Assembly: GCF_030867095.1 (NCBI RefSeq)
Contig: NC_081828.1
Coordinates: forward strand, 220,503,978-220,567,977
Source: Alligator mississippiensis
Taxonomy: Eukaryota; Chordata; Crocodylia; Alligatoridae
Length of the DNA stretch: 64,000 nucleotides
Direction of reading: 5' to 3'
Under the pieces are notes generated by a model. It was given only the letters and a program-made list of their open reading frames with translations. It did not search any database and had not been told where the DNA came from. Shown one piece after another: positions 9,301 through 20,176 of the stretch (positions are counted from its first letter, which is position 1; the number at the start of each line of letters is the position of its first letter). Made by a program: the position numbers and the translations under genes.

Positions 9301-11066
9301 CGGGGAAAAGTCACTACTACTATGTAATGTATGGTAAGACCTTCACTCATTTTTTCTCCCTGTCTCAGTACCGACGCATCCACCTGGGCAGGAAGACACA
9401 CCGCTGCACTGAGTGCAGGAAGAACTTCATCTGCTGGCAAGACCTGTCCCAGCACCAGTGTGGGCAGCACCGCGGTACCAAGTGTGGGAAAAGGTTCAAG
9501 CTCTCCAACCTGGTCAGGCACCAGTGCATGCACAGAAGGGAGAAGCCACATGAGTGCTCAGAGTGTGGGAAGAGCTTCACTCAGGCCTGTGACCTGGCCC
9601 GACACCACCTCATCCACACAGGAGAGAAGCCACATCAGTGCTCAGAGTGTGGGAAGAGCTTCACCCGATCCTCTAACCTGGCTCGGCACTATCGTATCCA
9701 CACAGGGGAGAAGCCACATCAGTGCTCCGTGTGTGGGAAGAGCTTCACCCGTTCTTCTAACCTGGCCCAGCACCAGCGCATCCACACCGGGGACAAGGCA
9801 CATCAGTGCTCAGAGTGCGGGAAGAGCTTCACCCAGTCCTCCAACCTGGCCCGGCACCAGCTTCTCCACACAGAGAAGAAACCACATCAGTGCTCGGAGT
9901 GTGGAAAGAGCTTCACTCTGTCCTCCAGCCTGGCCCAGCACCAGCTCATTCATATGGGAGAGAAGCCACATCAGTGCTCAGAGTGTAGTAAGAGCTTCAC
10001 ACTCTCCTCCAGTCTGACTAAGCACCAACATATCCACACAGGGGAAAAGCCCTATCAGTGCTTACAGTGTGGTAAGAGGTTCGCTCACTCCTTCAGCCTG
10101 GTTCAGCACCAGCGTATCCACACAGGAGAAAAGCCGTATCAGTGCTTGGAGTGTGGGAAATGCTTCACCCAATCCTCCCAGCTGGCCCAGCACCAGCCTG
10201 TGCACATGGAGGAGAAGCCACATCAGTGCTCGGAGTGTGGGAAGAGCTTCACTCTCTTCTCCAGCCTGGCTAAGCACCAACGTATCCACACAGGGGAGAA
10301 GCCTTATCAGTGCTTGGAGTGTGGTAAAAGGTTCACTCAGTCCTCCACCCTGGTTCAGCACCAGCGTATGCACACAGGAGAGAAGCCACATCAGTGCTTG
10401 GAGTGTGGTAAGAGCTTCTCTCGCTCCTCCAGGCTGGCCCAGCACCAGCTTATCCATACGGGGGAGAAGCCACATCACTGTGTGGAGTGTGGGAAGAGCT
10501 TCGCTCGCTCCTCCTACCTGGCCCAGCACCAGCTTATCCATAAAGGGGAGAAGCCACATCAGTGCTCAGAGTGTGGGAAGAGCTTCACTGTCTCCTCCAG
10601 CCTGGCTAAGCACCAGCTCGTCCACACAGGAGAGAAGCCACATCAGTGCTCGGAGTGTGGGAAGAGCTTCACTCTGTCCTCCAGCCTGGCTAAGCACCAG
10701 CTCGTCCACACAGGAGAGAAGCCGCATCAGTGCTCGGAGTGTGGGAAGAGCTTCATTTACTCCTCCAGCGTGGCTAAGCACCAGCGTATCCACACAGGAG
10801 AGAAGCCACATCGATGCTTGAAGTGTGGGAAGAGCTTCATCCAGTCCTCCCACCTGTCTGAGCACCAGCTCGTCCACACAGGGGAGAAGCCACATCAGTG
10901 CTCAGAGTGTGGGAAGTGTTTCGCTCGCTCCTCTGACCTGGCCCGGCACCATCGTATCCACACAGGGGAGAAGCCACATCGATGCTCGGAATGTGGGAAG
11001 AGCTTCACCTTCTCCTTCCAGGTGGCCCGGCACCAGCTTATCCACACAGAGAAGAAACCACATTGA
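9301..11066 (+). CDS. C2H2 zinc-finger array, about 19 fingers
   Basis: One open frame of some 580 codons (an internal ATG lies at 9327). After a degenerate first unit there is one finger (CTECRKNF...), one unit lacking its first cysteine (RGTKCGKRF), and then 18 consecutive canonical units of CSECGKSF-x-SSxLAxHQxxH joined by HTGEKPHQ-type linkers. This is a sequence-specific DNA-binding array, expected in the nucleus, and with KRAB upstream a transcriptional repressor. Helix positions -1,2,3,6 vary (RSNR, QSNR, LSSK, HFSQ, RSRQ, QSHE, RSDR), many with serine at 2 and 3. The frame ends at TGA 11064-11066 although finger-like sequence continues. The array is intact although the upstream junction is not. 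Confidence 0.9.
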
Positions 11067-11145
11067 TACTCGGTGTGTGGGAAGTGCTCCCCTCACTCCT
11101 CCACACTGACCAAGTACCAATGTATCCATATCCAGGAGTATCCAT
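11067..11145 (+). pseudogene. Finger sequence beyond the stop codon
   Basis: After the TGA the same frame continues YSVCGKCSPHSSTLTKYQC then IH, a further C2H2 unit with decayed residues. The stop stands where other units have CAT CGA TGC, here CAT TGA TAC, so a CGA to TGA transition, a typical methyl-CpG change, has cut at least one finger from the array. Confidence 0.75.
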
Positions 11146-11910
11146 AATTCTTCCAGCAATGCTGGAAGGGTTTGGGGATGTATACCTGCTCAGCCCCCAC
11201 CAGTGTCTTCATCCAGGCAAGGAGCCTCATGCTGGTGGACTGCAGCAGGAGTTCACCCATCATTCGACCCATTTAGGGTCCTGCAGAACCCCAAGGACGC
11301 AGAGGCTGGTCCCCAAAGTTTGATGAGGGGAGGGGTTTAAAAGAAACGCCTCATGCAGAGGCCAACCCGGATGCTTGGGGAACTTGTAAGAAGGCAATCT
11401 TTAAATCAGACGTGGAGCTGTGCCATCCCCATCATTCTCTAAAAGCAGGCAGTGTTCCCAAGGGGAGTAGAAGTGCCTTCACAATAGGGTTCACTCCCTT
11501 ATGCAACTCGCTCTAAATAACGCCTTGGGCCTGTCTTGGGATGACTCCCAGCTCTGTCCTCCCCACCTGGTCCCAGGGTTCTTGTATGTGAGGCTCCAGA
11601 GTTGCAGGAAGGAGGACATTGATTGCTGGGGAGGTGCTCCCTGCCTTCCACCCTGACCTTGCCTTTCCTTCCCACCACATAACCCCACTCCCAAGCCTGC
11701 ACGTGCACATTGGGGTCTGCAAGAAGCTGATACTGCCACTGCGTGAGCCCAGTTTGGCAGGTTTTGCTTCTCAGCCCCTCGTCAGAACTCTTCACCACGC
11801 AGTGCCAGCTGCTCCCAACCCCCCATCCCTTCATCCCATTCTCTGTAATGGATTCCACGCTAATCAACCCCCACAATTCACCACAGGACTGGGAAATTAT
11901 TTCAGCTTGT
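11146..11910 (+). other. Presumed 3' UTR and flank of zinc-finger gene
   Basis: No open frame with protein similarity and no canonical AATAAA close to the finger exon were found. The sequence looks unique, without clear transposon homology, until the CR1 that starts near 11915. Confidence 0.4.
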
Positions 11911-11914
11911 AAAC

Positions 11915-12535
11915 CTCCAGAGTAGGTGACCTCCATGTGACTGCACCACCTCTGCAGGGAGTTTATTCCAGAATCTGGACGCTGACTGTGAATGAGTTTT
12001 TCCTGGGATTAATCCTGAAGAGGTTTTCCAGGAGTTTGTATCCATTGGTCCTGGTCTTCCCTGGGGGTGCCTTAGTGAAGAGTTGTTCACCGAGCTCCTG
12101 ATGTGCTCATCTGTTCCAAGCTCATCTCTGGACCTTCTCAAGTTTTTCCACGCCCCTATTGAAGTGCAGCGCTCGGAACTGGACACAGTACTCCAACTGC
12201 GGTCTCACCAGTGCTGAGTACAGCGGGAGTATTGCTTCCTTAGTTTTACATGAGATGCATTGGTTGATGCATGCCAGTATGGTGTTTGCCCTGCTGACCA
12301 CCGCCTCGCACTGATGGCTCATATTCATATGATGGTCAATCATTACCCCTAGGTCCCTTTCAGCCGTGGTGCAAGTCAAGCTGTTACCACCGACCCTGTA
12401 AGTATGTTGAGAGTTGTTTGGCCCCAAATAGGAGTACCTGACACTTAGAAGTGTTAAACTTCATCTGACTCTGGACTGCCCAGCTGTCGAGCCTGTCCAG
12501 GCCCATCTGTATCTGCAACCTAATCTAAAAAGTGA
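11915..12535 (-). mobile_element. CR1 LINE fragment
   Basis: On the minus strand it encodes RT C-terminal parts: CTTAERDLGVMIDHHMNMSHQC, ILPLYSALVRPQLEYCVQF and VEKLEKVQR, followed by decayed C-terminal sequence (SASRFWNKLPAEVVQS). It is the same subfamily as 34120-35345 (CKT(K/E)E motif). 5' truncated and frameshifted. Confidence 0.9.
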
Positions 12536-12649
12536 ACATCTACAACATTCATTAATTTGTTGTCAAAAAATATTTTTGTCCTGATTTCCATGCATTTGTG
12601 TAGTGTACACAGAGGTGATGGCACAGTAGCTTAAAATGAAGTCTTCCTC

Positions 12650-13110
12650 TTCTATGTTGTGGGGGGTATAGGTTTGTGGGGTCTGTGGGTATGTGGAGTG
12701 GGGGGGTTTGTGGGGCAGTGGATAGGTATGGGGTGAGGGAGCCATGTAGGTGTGTGGATATGTGGGGGGTAGATGTGTATGGGGTGTGTAGGGGACTGGG
12801 AGGAGCGTGGCTGGGGAGGGTTGTGGTGTGTGTGAAGGGGAAGGGTGGGTGGCTTGTGTGACAGGTTGTAGGTGTGAGGGGTCTGCATGTATGGCAGTGC
12901 AAAGGGAGGTGTGTGCATGTGTGTAATGTGGTGTGTGTGTGAGACTTGCCTTACAAACAGACACACACACACTCTCCCTGTATCCCTCACTGTGTGCAGA
13001 CACACTGTCCCTCATTGTAGTCTCCCTCCCTCCCTCATTGCATGCACACACACTTTCTCTTTTCCTCACTGCACGTGCACACACACACTTCCTCATTGCA
13101 CACCTGCACA
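12650..13110. repeat. GT/CA-rich low-complexity tract
   Basis: On the plus strand the tract is GGTGTG/GTGGGG-rich until about 12945 and then switches to CACACA/CTCC-rich, so the two halves are roughly inverted. Long frames on both strands here are a by-product of the composition. A smaller CACACACACCCACC tract lies at 13477-13505. Confidence 0.8.
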
Positions 13111-13730
13111 CATGCACACAGACCTCCATGTAAAGAAATCCCCCTCAGTCTGCCCTTGCTTGGGTCAGTTCACACACCCCTCCTCTTTCACTTGTGTGCT
13201 GTTTGGTTTTAACCTGGTCACCTAGGTGACTGGGCTGGAAACATTCCTAAGGGGGGAGGAGTTCTTTGTCTGTCTGGCTCCAGCAGCATTTTGGAACAAG
13301 CACAAGACATGAGCCTCCAGAGGCTCTCTGGATGAACCGATGAAAGTAGAAAACTTGGAATTCAGCCAGAATTTAGGATTTTTATGTAGGAAGGTCATGT
13401 CTTAAAAGGGTGATAAGCCCATGGTCGTAGGACTCAAGGTATTTTGAGTTAATCTGTCCCTTCATCCTTGTGCATGCACACACACACCCACCCACCCACC
13501 TCTTTCCCTCCCTTATTGCACACACACCTCTATACATGCAGACCCCAACACCCTCTGTGCTCTGACAGACCCTGGCTCCCTACCAGAGCCCAGGAGGGGA
13601 GCCATTTGTCTGGGCTACCATGACCATCCCTTACAGTCCCCAAACCCTCCCAAGGCTGGGATGAAAACTAGGTGCCTGGGCTCCCCCTCCCACAGCCCAC
13701 CAGGCCCCATACAGGCTGGAGTGGATCTGA

Positions 13731-13965
13731 GGTGACCACTTTTTCCAAATGGAAAGGAGGGACACATGCCTGCCTCCATCCCTGCTATCCCACCCCTGCC
13801 ACCTCCCTTGGTGGCATGGCCAGAGGAGAGGAGAGCCCTGGGCCTTTAGTAGGCAGCCCACCTCCACCCCGCTCTGTAGTGCTTTGGCCGTGCTGCTTAT
13901 GGGCTGGGTCAGGGGAGGAAACTGGCATGTGTCCTACCTTTCCATGTTGAAAACGTCCCAAAGGT
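13731..13965. mobile_element. Short palindromic MITE-like element
   Basis: The ends form an inverted repeat: 'atggaaaggagggacacatg' at about 13749 on the left pairs with 'catgtgtcctacctttccat' at about 13926 on the right, with further pairing outward (ttttccaa / ttgaaaa). The interior has no coding frame. Size and structure fit a non-autonomous DNA transposon. I could not establish the target-site duplication. A related left end (accactttataaatgtaaag) occurs at 16260. Confidence 0.6.
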
Positions 13966-14112
13966 GTCATGCTTCCCCAGCCCCATGGGTGGACAAGCAA
14001 AGCTGAGCCATGGGGAGGCCTGAGTGGCACCTGAGTGGCTGTGCCTTAAGGAAATGATCCTTCGGGCACAGAGGGAGATGATCCTGATGCGGGGAAAGGG
14101 GCCAAGAGGCTT

Positions 14113-16095
14113 TCTTGGCTGACCAGAGAAATCCAGAGCAGCCTACGGGCTAAAAGGGGAGCACATAAAAAGTGGAAACAGGGAGAGATTACTCAAGAGG
14201 AGTATACCTCCTCTGCTCGTGCTTGTAGCGAGGCAGTTAGACGGGCCAAAGCTACCATGGAGCTGAGGATGGCATCCCAAGGAAAGCATAACAAAAAATT
14301 GTTCTTTAGCTATATAGGGAGTAAAAGGAAGGCCCAGGGAGGAATAGGACCCCTGCTAAATGGGCAGAAACAATTGGTGACGGACGGGGGGACAAGGCTG
14401 AACTCCTCAACGAGTTCTTTGCCTCAGTGTTCCTAAGAGAGGGGCACGACAAGTCTCTCACTGGGGTTGTGGAGAGGCAGCAGCAAGGCGCCAGACTGCC
14501 ATGTGTAAATCCTGAGGTGGTGCAGAGTCACTTGGAAGAACTGGATGCCTTTAAGTCGGCAGGCCCGGATGGGCTCCGTCTGAGGGTGCTGAAGGCACTG
14601 GCCGACATCATTGCAGAGCCACTGGCGGGAATATTTGAATGCTCGTGGCGCATGGGCCAAGTCCCAGAGGATTGGAAAAGGGCTAACGTGGTCCCCATTT
14701 TCAAGAAGGGGAGGAAGGAGGACCCGGGCAACTATAGGCCGGTCAGTCTCACCTCCATCCTTGGCAAAGTCTTTGAAAAAATTATCAAGGCTCACATTTG
14801 TGAGAGCCCGGCAGGACAAATTATGCTGAGGGGAAACCAGCACGGGTTCGTGGCGGGCAGATCGTGCCTGACCAATCTAGTCTCTTTCTATGACCAGGTT
14901 ACGAAACGCCTGGACACAGGAGGAGGGGTGGATGTCGTATACTTAGACTTCAGGAAGGCCTTCGATACGGTATCCCACCCTATACTGGTAAACAAGTTAA
15001 GAGGCTGTGATGTGGATGACTACACAGTCCGGTGGGTGGCAAATTGGCTAGAGGGTCGCACCCAGAGAGTCTTGGTAGATGAGTCGGTCTTGACCGGGAA
15101 GGGTGTGGGCAGTGGGGTCCCGCAGGGCTCGGTCCTTGGACCGATACTCTTCAATGTCTTCATCAGCGACTTGGACAAGAGAGTGAAGTGTACTCTGTCC
15201 AAGTCTGTGGATGACACAAAACTGTGGGGAGAAGTGGACACGCCGGAGGGCAGGGAACAGCTGCAAGCAGACCTGGACAGGTTGGACAAGTGGGCAGAAA
15301 ACAACAGGATGCAGTTCAACAAGGAGAAATGCAAAGTGCTGCACCTAGGGAGGAAAAATGTCCAGCACACCTACAGCCTGGGGAATGACCTGCTGGGTGG
15401 CACAGAGGTGGAAAGGGATCTTGGAGTCCTAGTGGACTCCAAGATGAACTTGAGCCGGCAGTGTGACGAAGCCATCAGAAAAGCCAATGGCACTTTATCG
15501 TGCATCAGCAGATGCATGACGAATAGGTCCAAGGAGGTGATACTTCCCCTCTATCGGGCGCTGGTCAGACCGCAGTTGGAGTACTGCGTGCAGTTCTGGG
15601 CGCCGCAATTCAAGAAGGATGTGGATAACCTGGAGAGGGTCCAGAGAAGGGCCACTCGTATGGTCAAGGGCCTGCAGACCAAGCCCTACGAGGAGAGACT
15701 GGGGCACCTGGACCTGTTCAGCCTCCGCAAGAGAAGGGTGAGAGGCGACCTTGTGGCTGCCTTTAAGTTCATCACGGGGGCACGGAAGGGAATTGGTGAG
15801 GATTTATTCACCAAGGCACCCCTGGGGGTTACAAGAAATAATGGCCACAAGCTAGCAGAGAGCAGATTTAGACTGGACATTAGGAAGAACTTCTTCCCAG
15901 TTCGAGTGGCCAAGGTCTGGAACGGGCTCCCAAGGGAGGTGGTGCTCTCCCCTACCCTGGGGGTCTTCAAGAGGAGGTTAGATGAGTATCTAGCTGGGGT
16001 CATCTAGACCCAGCACTCTTTCCTGCTTATGCAGGGGGTCGGACTCGATGATCAATTGAGGTCCCTTCCGACCCTAACATCTATGAATCTATGAA
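14113..16095 (+). mobile_element. CR1 LINE, longest copy, with near-complete RT frame
   Basis: Starts inside the region before RT (LRAKRGAHKKWKQGEI-type sequence) and ends with a tail of 'ctatgaatctatgaa'. One frame is open from about 14403 to 16007 (about 530 codons). It shows SAGPDGLRLRVLKAL, NYRPVSLTSILGKVFEKII, FVAGRSCLTNLVSFYDQV, YLDFRKAFDTVSH (first catalytic Asp), [20 protein letters not shown] and SVDDTKLWG, where related copies have FADD. The frame is broken in a G run near 14393, cutting it from the upstream region. 5' truncated. The same subfamily is at 53085-54065. A relatively recent insertion. Confidence 0.95.
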
Positions 16096-16259
16096 AAACC
16101 CCTGTGGTCTCTTCTAGCCCCTTTCCACTCCCTCTCGGCCTCTTGTAGGCTAACATCAAGCGTGTTTTTCCTGAACTGAGTGGGATCTCTATGATCTGGA
16201 TGGCAGCAGATTGACTAAGATGGTGCACTGCATCCCACATGTATGTGTGCTCTAGTGTC

Positions 16260-16660
16260 ACCACTTTATAAATGTAAAGACAGGACACCTGCCCACCTTC
16301 CCATTTACAACCCCCCAGATATGTGCATGGGGAGGGGGTGGATGTGGGCTGTCCACTGCAGGCTGCCCGCCATGTGCTCAGGGCTCCCCGCTCTGCTGCC
16401 CTCCCCCTGGAAGCCCCATGCCAGCCATGTCCCCCTTGCCCATGGGCAGCAGCAGGGGACAAACCCCACCCTCACCCCACTGCTGCCAGATGGGCAGGGT
16501 GCACCTTGCTATGGAGGCGTTGAGCTCCCAGGGGTGCAGCAGGGCAGGGAGCCCTGAGTCTGCAGCAGGCAGCCTGTATCCTCCCCCACCCCATGCACAA
16601 ATCTGGGGAGACACGTGCATGAGCTCCTGATAGAACCAAAACTTGACCTGTTGGCCAGAT
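16260..16660. mobile_element. Long inverted-repeat element
   Basis: Arms of about 145 bp centred near 16468: 'agatatgtgcatggggaggg' at 16317 is matched in inverted orientation by 'caccccatgcacaaatctgg' near 16590, and 'cagggctccccgctctgctg' by its counterpart near 16540. The left outer end (accactttataaatgtaaag) resembles the MITE-like element at 13731. No transposase is encoded. The right outer end is not clear. Confidence 0.6.
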
Positions 16661-16857
16661 GAGCATTGCTGTCACAAGTCTGGGGGCTGCGAGGAGAAGG
16701 CGGTGTAAGGTAGAGACCAGTCCAGTCCTGGGTTGGAGCACAACACCCAGATGAAGATGTGGAACAAGCCCGTACTACAGGATGTCTCAAGATATTCCAG
16801 ATATTTGTGGAACTTCATATGTAATTTATTTGGATCGTTGTATAAAAGGAGAATTAT

Positions 16858-17930
16858 AGATTTCATAGACATGAGGGCTGGAAGGGACCTCGGAAGATCA
16901 TCGAGTCCAGCCCCCCTGCCCAAAGGGCAGGAAGGCAGCTGGGGTCACAGGATCCCAGCAAGATAAGCATCCAGTTTGCTCTTGAAGGTGTTCAATGAAG
17001 GCGCTTGAACCACCTCATGTGGCAGGCTGTTCCAGACCTTGGGGGCTCGGACAGTAAAGAAATTCTTCCTTATGTCCAGCCTGAAATGGTCTTGTAGTAG
17101 TTTATGACCATTCGACCTAGTCATCATCCCTTGGGGCGCTCTGATGAACAGACGTTCCCCCAGATACTGGTGGTCACCCCTGATAAACTTGTAGGCGGCC
17201 ACCAGATCACCCCTGAGCCTGCGCTTTTCCAGGCTAAAGAGCCCCAGGGCTCTCAGCCTGTCATCGTAGGGTCTGCTTCCCTGACCTCTGATCACGCGCG
17301 TGGCTCTTCTCTGGACTCTCTCAAGCCTCTCCACATCCTTTTTGAATTGTGGAGCCCAAAACTGGACGCAGTACTCCAGCTGCGGCCTCACTAAGGCCGA
17401 GTACAGGGGGAGAATGATGTCCCGGGATTTGCTTGAGAAGCATCTATGGATGCAAGCCAGCGTTTTGGTCGCTTTACTAGCCGCAGCATCGCATTGCAGG
17501 CTCATGTTCATCTTGTGGTCAATGATGACCCCCAAGTCTCTTTCTTCCATAGTGCTAACCAACATAGCACTGCCGAGCCTATAAGGATGCTGCGGGTTTT
17601 TCTTCCCAAGGTGGAGAACCTTGCATTTATCGGCGTTGAACACCATCAGATTCTCGTCCGCCCACTTGCTGAGCCTGTCCAGGTCAGCCTGGATCATCCG
17701 CCTGTCTTCTGGTGTGGATGCTTTGCCCCAAAGTTTGGTGTCATCGGCGAACTTGGCCAGTCCGCTTCTGACTCCAGTGTCCACATCATTAATGAAGATG
17801 TTGAACAGTATGGGTCCAAGGACAGAGCCCTGGGGGACCCCACTGGTCACAGGACACCACAATGAGTGACTTCCATCAATGACTACCCTCTGGGTCCGAC
17901 CCCGGACCCAATTTTCCAGCCAATGTTGCC
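16858..17930 (-). mobile_element. CR1 LINE, RT palm to 3' end
   Basis: The minus strand encodes one open frame with [53 protein letters not shown] (intact catalytic FADD), VLHLGKKNPQHPYRLG, RDLGVIIDHKMNMSLQC, LVRPQLEYCVQFWAPQ and a C-terminal LDAYLAGIL. The 3' end is at 16858 (tagatttcatagacatgagg). It is 5' truncated where it meets the minisatellite, and the frame runs on into that repeat. Same subfamily as 35558-36812. Confidence 0.93.
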
Positions 17931-17939
17931 CCTCCTTTT

Positions 17940-19045
17940 CCTTCCACAGCCAATGCCCCCCAGCCCTGCCGGTGCCCGCCACTCCCGACCCACAGCCCCT
18001 GCCCCCTCTCCCTCTCAGTGCCCCCCACTCCCGACCCACAGCCCCTGTCCCCCAAGCCGTGCCGGTGCCCCCCACTCCCGACCCACAGCCCCTACCCTGA
18101 GCCCTGTCAGTGCCCCCCACTCCTGAACCACAGCCCTGCTCCCAGCCCTTCTGGTGCCCCCCACTCCTGACCCATATCCCCTGCTCCCCAGCCCTGCAGG
18201 TACCCACCACTCCCAACCCAAAGCCCCTGCACCCCCAGCCCTGCCAGTGTCCCCCACTCCTGACCCACAGCCCCTGCCCCCTCTCCCTTTCAGTGCCCCC
18301 CCACTCCCGACCCACAGCCCTGTCCCCCGAGCCATGCCGGTGCCCCCCAATCCTGAACCACAGCCCTGCCCCCAGCCCTGCAGGTACCCACCACTCCCGA
18401 CCCAAACCCCTGCGCCCCCAGCCCTGCCAGTGTCCCCCACTCCTGACCCACAGCCCCTGCCCCCTCTCCCTGTCGGTGCCCCCCACTCCCGACCCACAGC
18501 CCTGCCCCCCAACCCTGCCGGTGCCCCCCACTCCTGACCCACAGCCCTGCCCACAGCCCTGCCGCTGCCCGCCACTCCCAACCCATATCCCCTGCACTCC
18601 CAGCCCTGCCGTTACCCCCCACTCCCGACCCACAGCCCCTGCCCCCTCTCCCTGCCGGTGCCCCCCACTCCCAACCCACAGACCCTGCACCATCTCCCTG
18701 CCAGTGCCCCCCACTCCCGACCCACAGTCCCGTCCCCTGAGCCGTGCCGGTGCCCCCCACTCAACCACAGCCCTGCCCCCAGCCCTGCCCCCAGCCCTGC
18801 CGGTGCCCCCTACTCCCGACCCATAGCCCCTGCTCCCCAGCCCTGCCGGTACTCACCACTCCCAACCCACAGCCCCTGCGCCCCCAGCCCTGCCAGTGCC
18901 CCCCACTCCCAACCCACAGCCCCTGCACCCTCTCCCTGTTGGTGCCCCCACTCCCGACCCACAGCCCTGCCCCCCAGCCCTGTCGGTGACCCCCACTCCC
19001 GCCCCCCGCTCCCGACCCACAGCCCTGCCAGTGCCCCCCCCCGAC
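17940..19045. repeat. C-rich minisatellite, unit about 40-47 bp
   Basis: About two dozen tandem units of the type 'gccccccactcccgaccc' + 'acagcccctgcccc' + 'agccctgccggt'. There is a strong strand asymmetry (C-rich plus, G-rich minus). Units vary in length but stay close in sequence. Open frames run through it on both strands with Pro-rich or Gly-rich translations; these are not proteins. A single similar unit lies at about 36825-36890. Confidence 0.92.
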
Positions 19046-19445
19046 CCGGAGCTGGTGCCCGTGTGCTGTTCCCGTGCCCGTGTCCCATGCCCCGTGCCCC
19101 GTGCGGGCACACGCTGCCCCGCGCCGCTCTTGGCCGCTCGCTGCCGGTGTCTGAGCGGGACTCCCGACGGGCCGTTGCGCCGGTTGGTCTGGCGGGTTTG
19201 TGATGTCACGGAAGGTTCTCTGGCGTCACTCGCTGCTCGGGCCAGTGGGCTGGGGGGGGGGGGGGTGCTGCCGGGTCGGGCTTGGTGTCCCTGCCCGGCC
19301 CGGCCCGGCCCGGCCCGGCCCCGAGCCCGGCCGAGGCTCCGTGCGGGGCGCCAGGGCTGGGCGCGGAGCTGCAGGGGCCTGCCCGGGACGGGACGGGAGG
19401 GGAGGGGAGGGGAGGGGAGGAGGGCGCAGCCCCCGAGACCGGTCC
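19046..19445. other. CpG-rich segment with homopolymer and short tandem runs
   Basis: Dense CpG, a G run at about 19250-19264, (cccgg)n at 19297-19320 and (ggagg)n-like at 19399-19422. Two CRE-half-like sites (tgatgtcacgg at 19200; ggcgtcactc) are present. Could be a CpG-island promoter, but I find no first exon or downstream gene on either strand, so promoter activity is only a guess. Confidence 0.4.
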
Positions 19446-19514
19446 AGCAGTTAGGGCTGGAAGGGACCTCTGCGATGCTCCTCTGCCCCGACGCTGGGGT
19501 GGAAGAGGTCCATC

Positions 19515-19607
19515 CCTGCTGCATTCTTCATCTGCTCTCGGGGGCTGCCCTGACTCCTGGCCCATTGCTCCTTCTCCCGTCAGCTCCATCGAGGAGCCAG
19601 CCACCTC
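19515..19607 (-). pseudogene. Inverted remnant of the second linker exon
   Basis: Reverse-complement similarity to the exon at 8880-9064: the plus strand here shows 'ttcttcatctgctctcgggg' (the exon's QKQMKN end) and 'gaggagccagccacctcctg' (its GSAWLL start), with about half of the exon's middle missing. The intron sequence that precedes the exon in copy 1 follows at 19608-19905 in the same inverted order. It is a decayed third copy of the zinc-finger locus; no fingers lie downstream on the minus strand. Confidence 0.75.
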
Positions 19608-19894
19608 CTGCCTTGGGAAGAGAAATACCAAATTAGTCCCTGCGCCGCTGGCAGGGGGAAACACTGCTATTCCTTCTGCGTGGATGGGCCCGAGCAGGCC
19701 TGGACCTTGGCCCTTGCGTTCCCTCAAGAAATCAAGGTCTTCTTTCCAACACCCGAAGTGCAGGGAGTGAGGGAAAGGCAGGTCCTTGCGACGGGCTACA
19801 GTTCCCTCCTCAGGGGAGTTCAGTCAGACTCTCAGGGTTTCTGTCCCAGCTGCCAGCCCCATCACCTCGGACCCTGCTGAGACAAGGACGTGGG

Positions 19895-20176
19895 TAGGCA
19901 TGCACCAATAAAGATTTTCTGAGTTGATACCGATGGCCGATTATTAACAAGCCATATCAGCGATACCAATCTGACTGCCAAGATAAAGCATGGAAGCTTC
20001 GCAAGTAGCATCGAGGTGGTAAGTCTGCTGTGGGGAACGGGTGGTTGAGAGGCCCGATCAAGGCGAGGCGTTGCTCAGCCAGGGAGGAGTGGGGAAGGGC
20101 GCAGGATGGAGTTCATGGCTCATCTGGGCCGGAAACATCTCCTGGCTGAGCTGCAGCAGGAACACCCAGGAGGTAA
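19895..20176 (+). mobile_element. hAT foldback element, one arm
   Basis: Begins 'ggcatgcaccaataaagatt' and continues with 'ttaacaagccatatcagcg', matching the arm at 8256-8587 in inverted orientation and the left arm at 4914 in direct orientation. It is cut at about 20176, where LTR sequence begins. Shared flank with 8587 shows it is the same ancestral insertion, copied by the inverted duplication. Confidence 0.75.

Noticed and set aside
12950-13100. Repeated CA-rich blocks considered as a CRISPR-like array
   Set aside because: Irregular simple repeats in a vertebrate sequence, with no constant repeat length or spacers.
13217-13230. Perfect palindrome gtcacctaggtgac
   Set aside because: A single 14-bp palindrome in 64 kb has no context to support a function.
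16945-18768. A 607-codon minus-strand frame
   Set aside because: Not one protein: its C-terminal half is CR1 reverse transcriptase and its N-terminal half is translated minisatellite.
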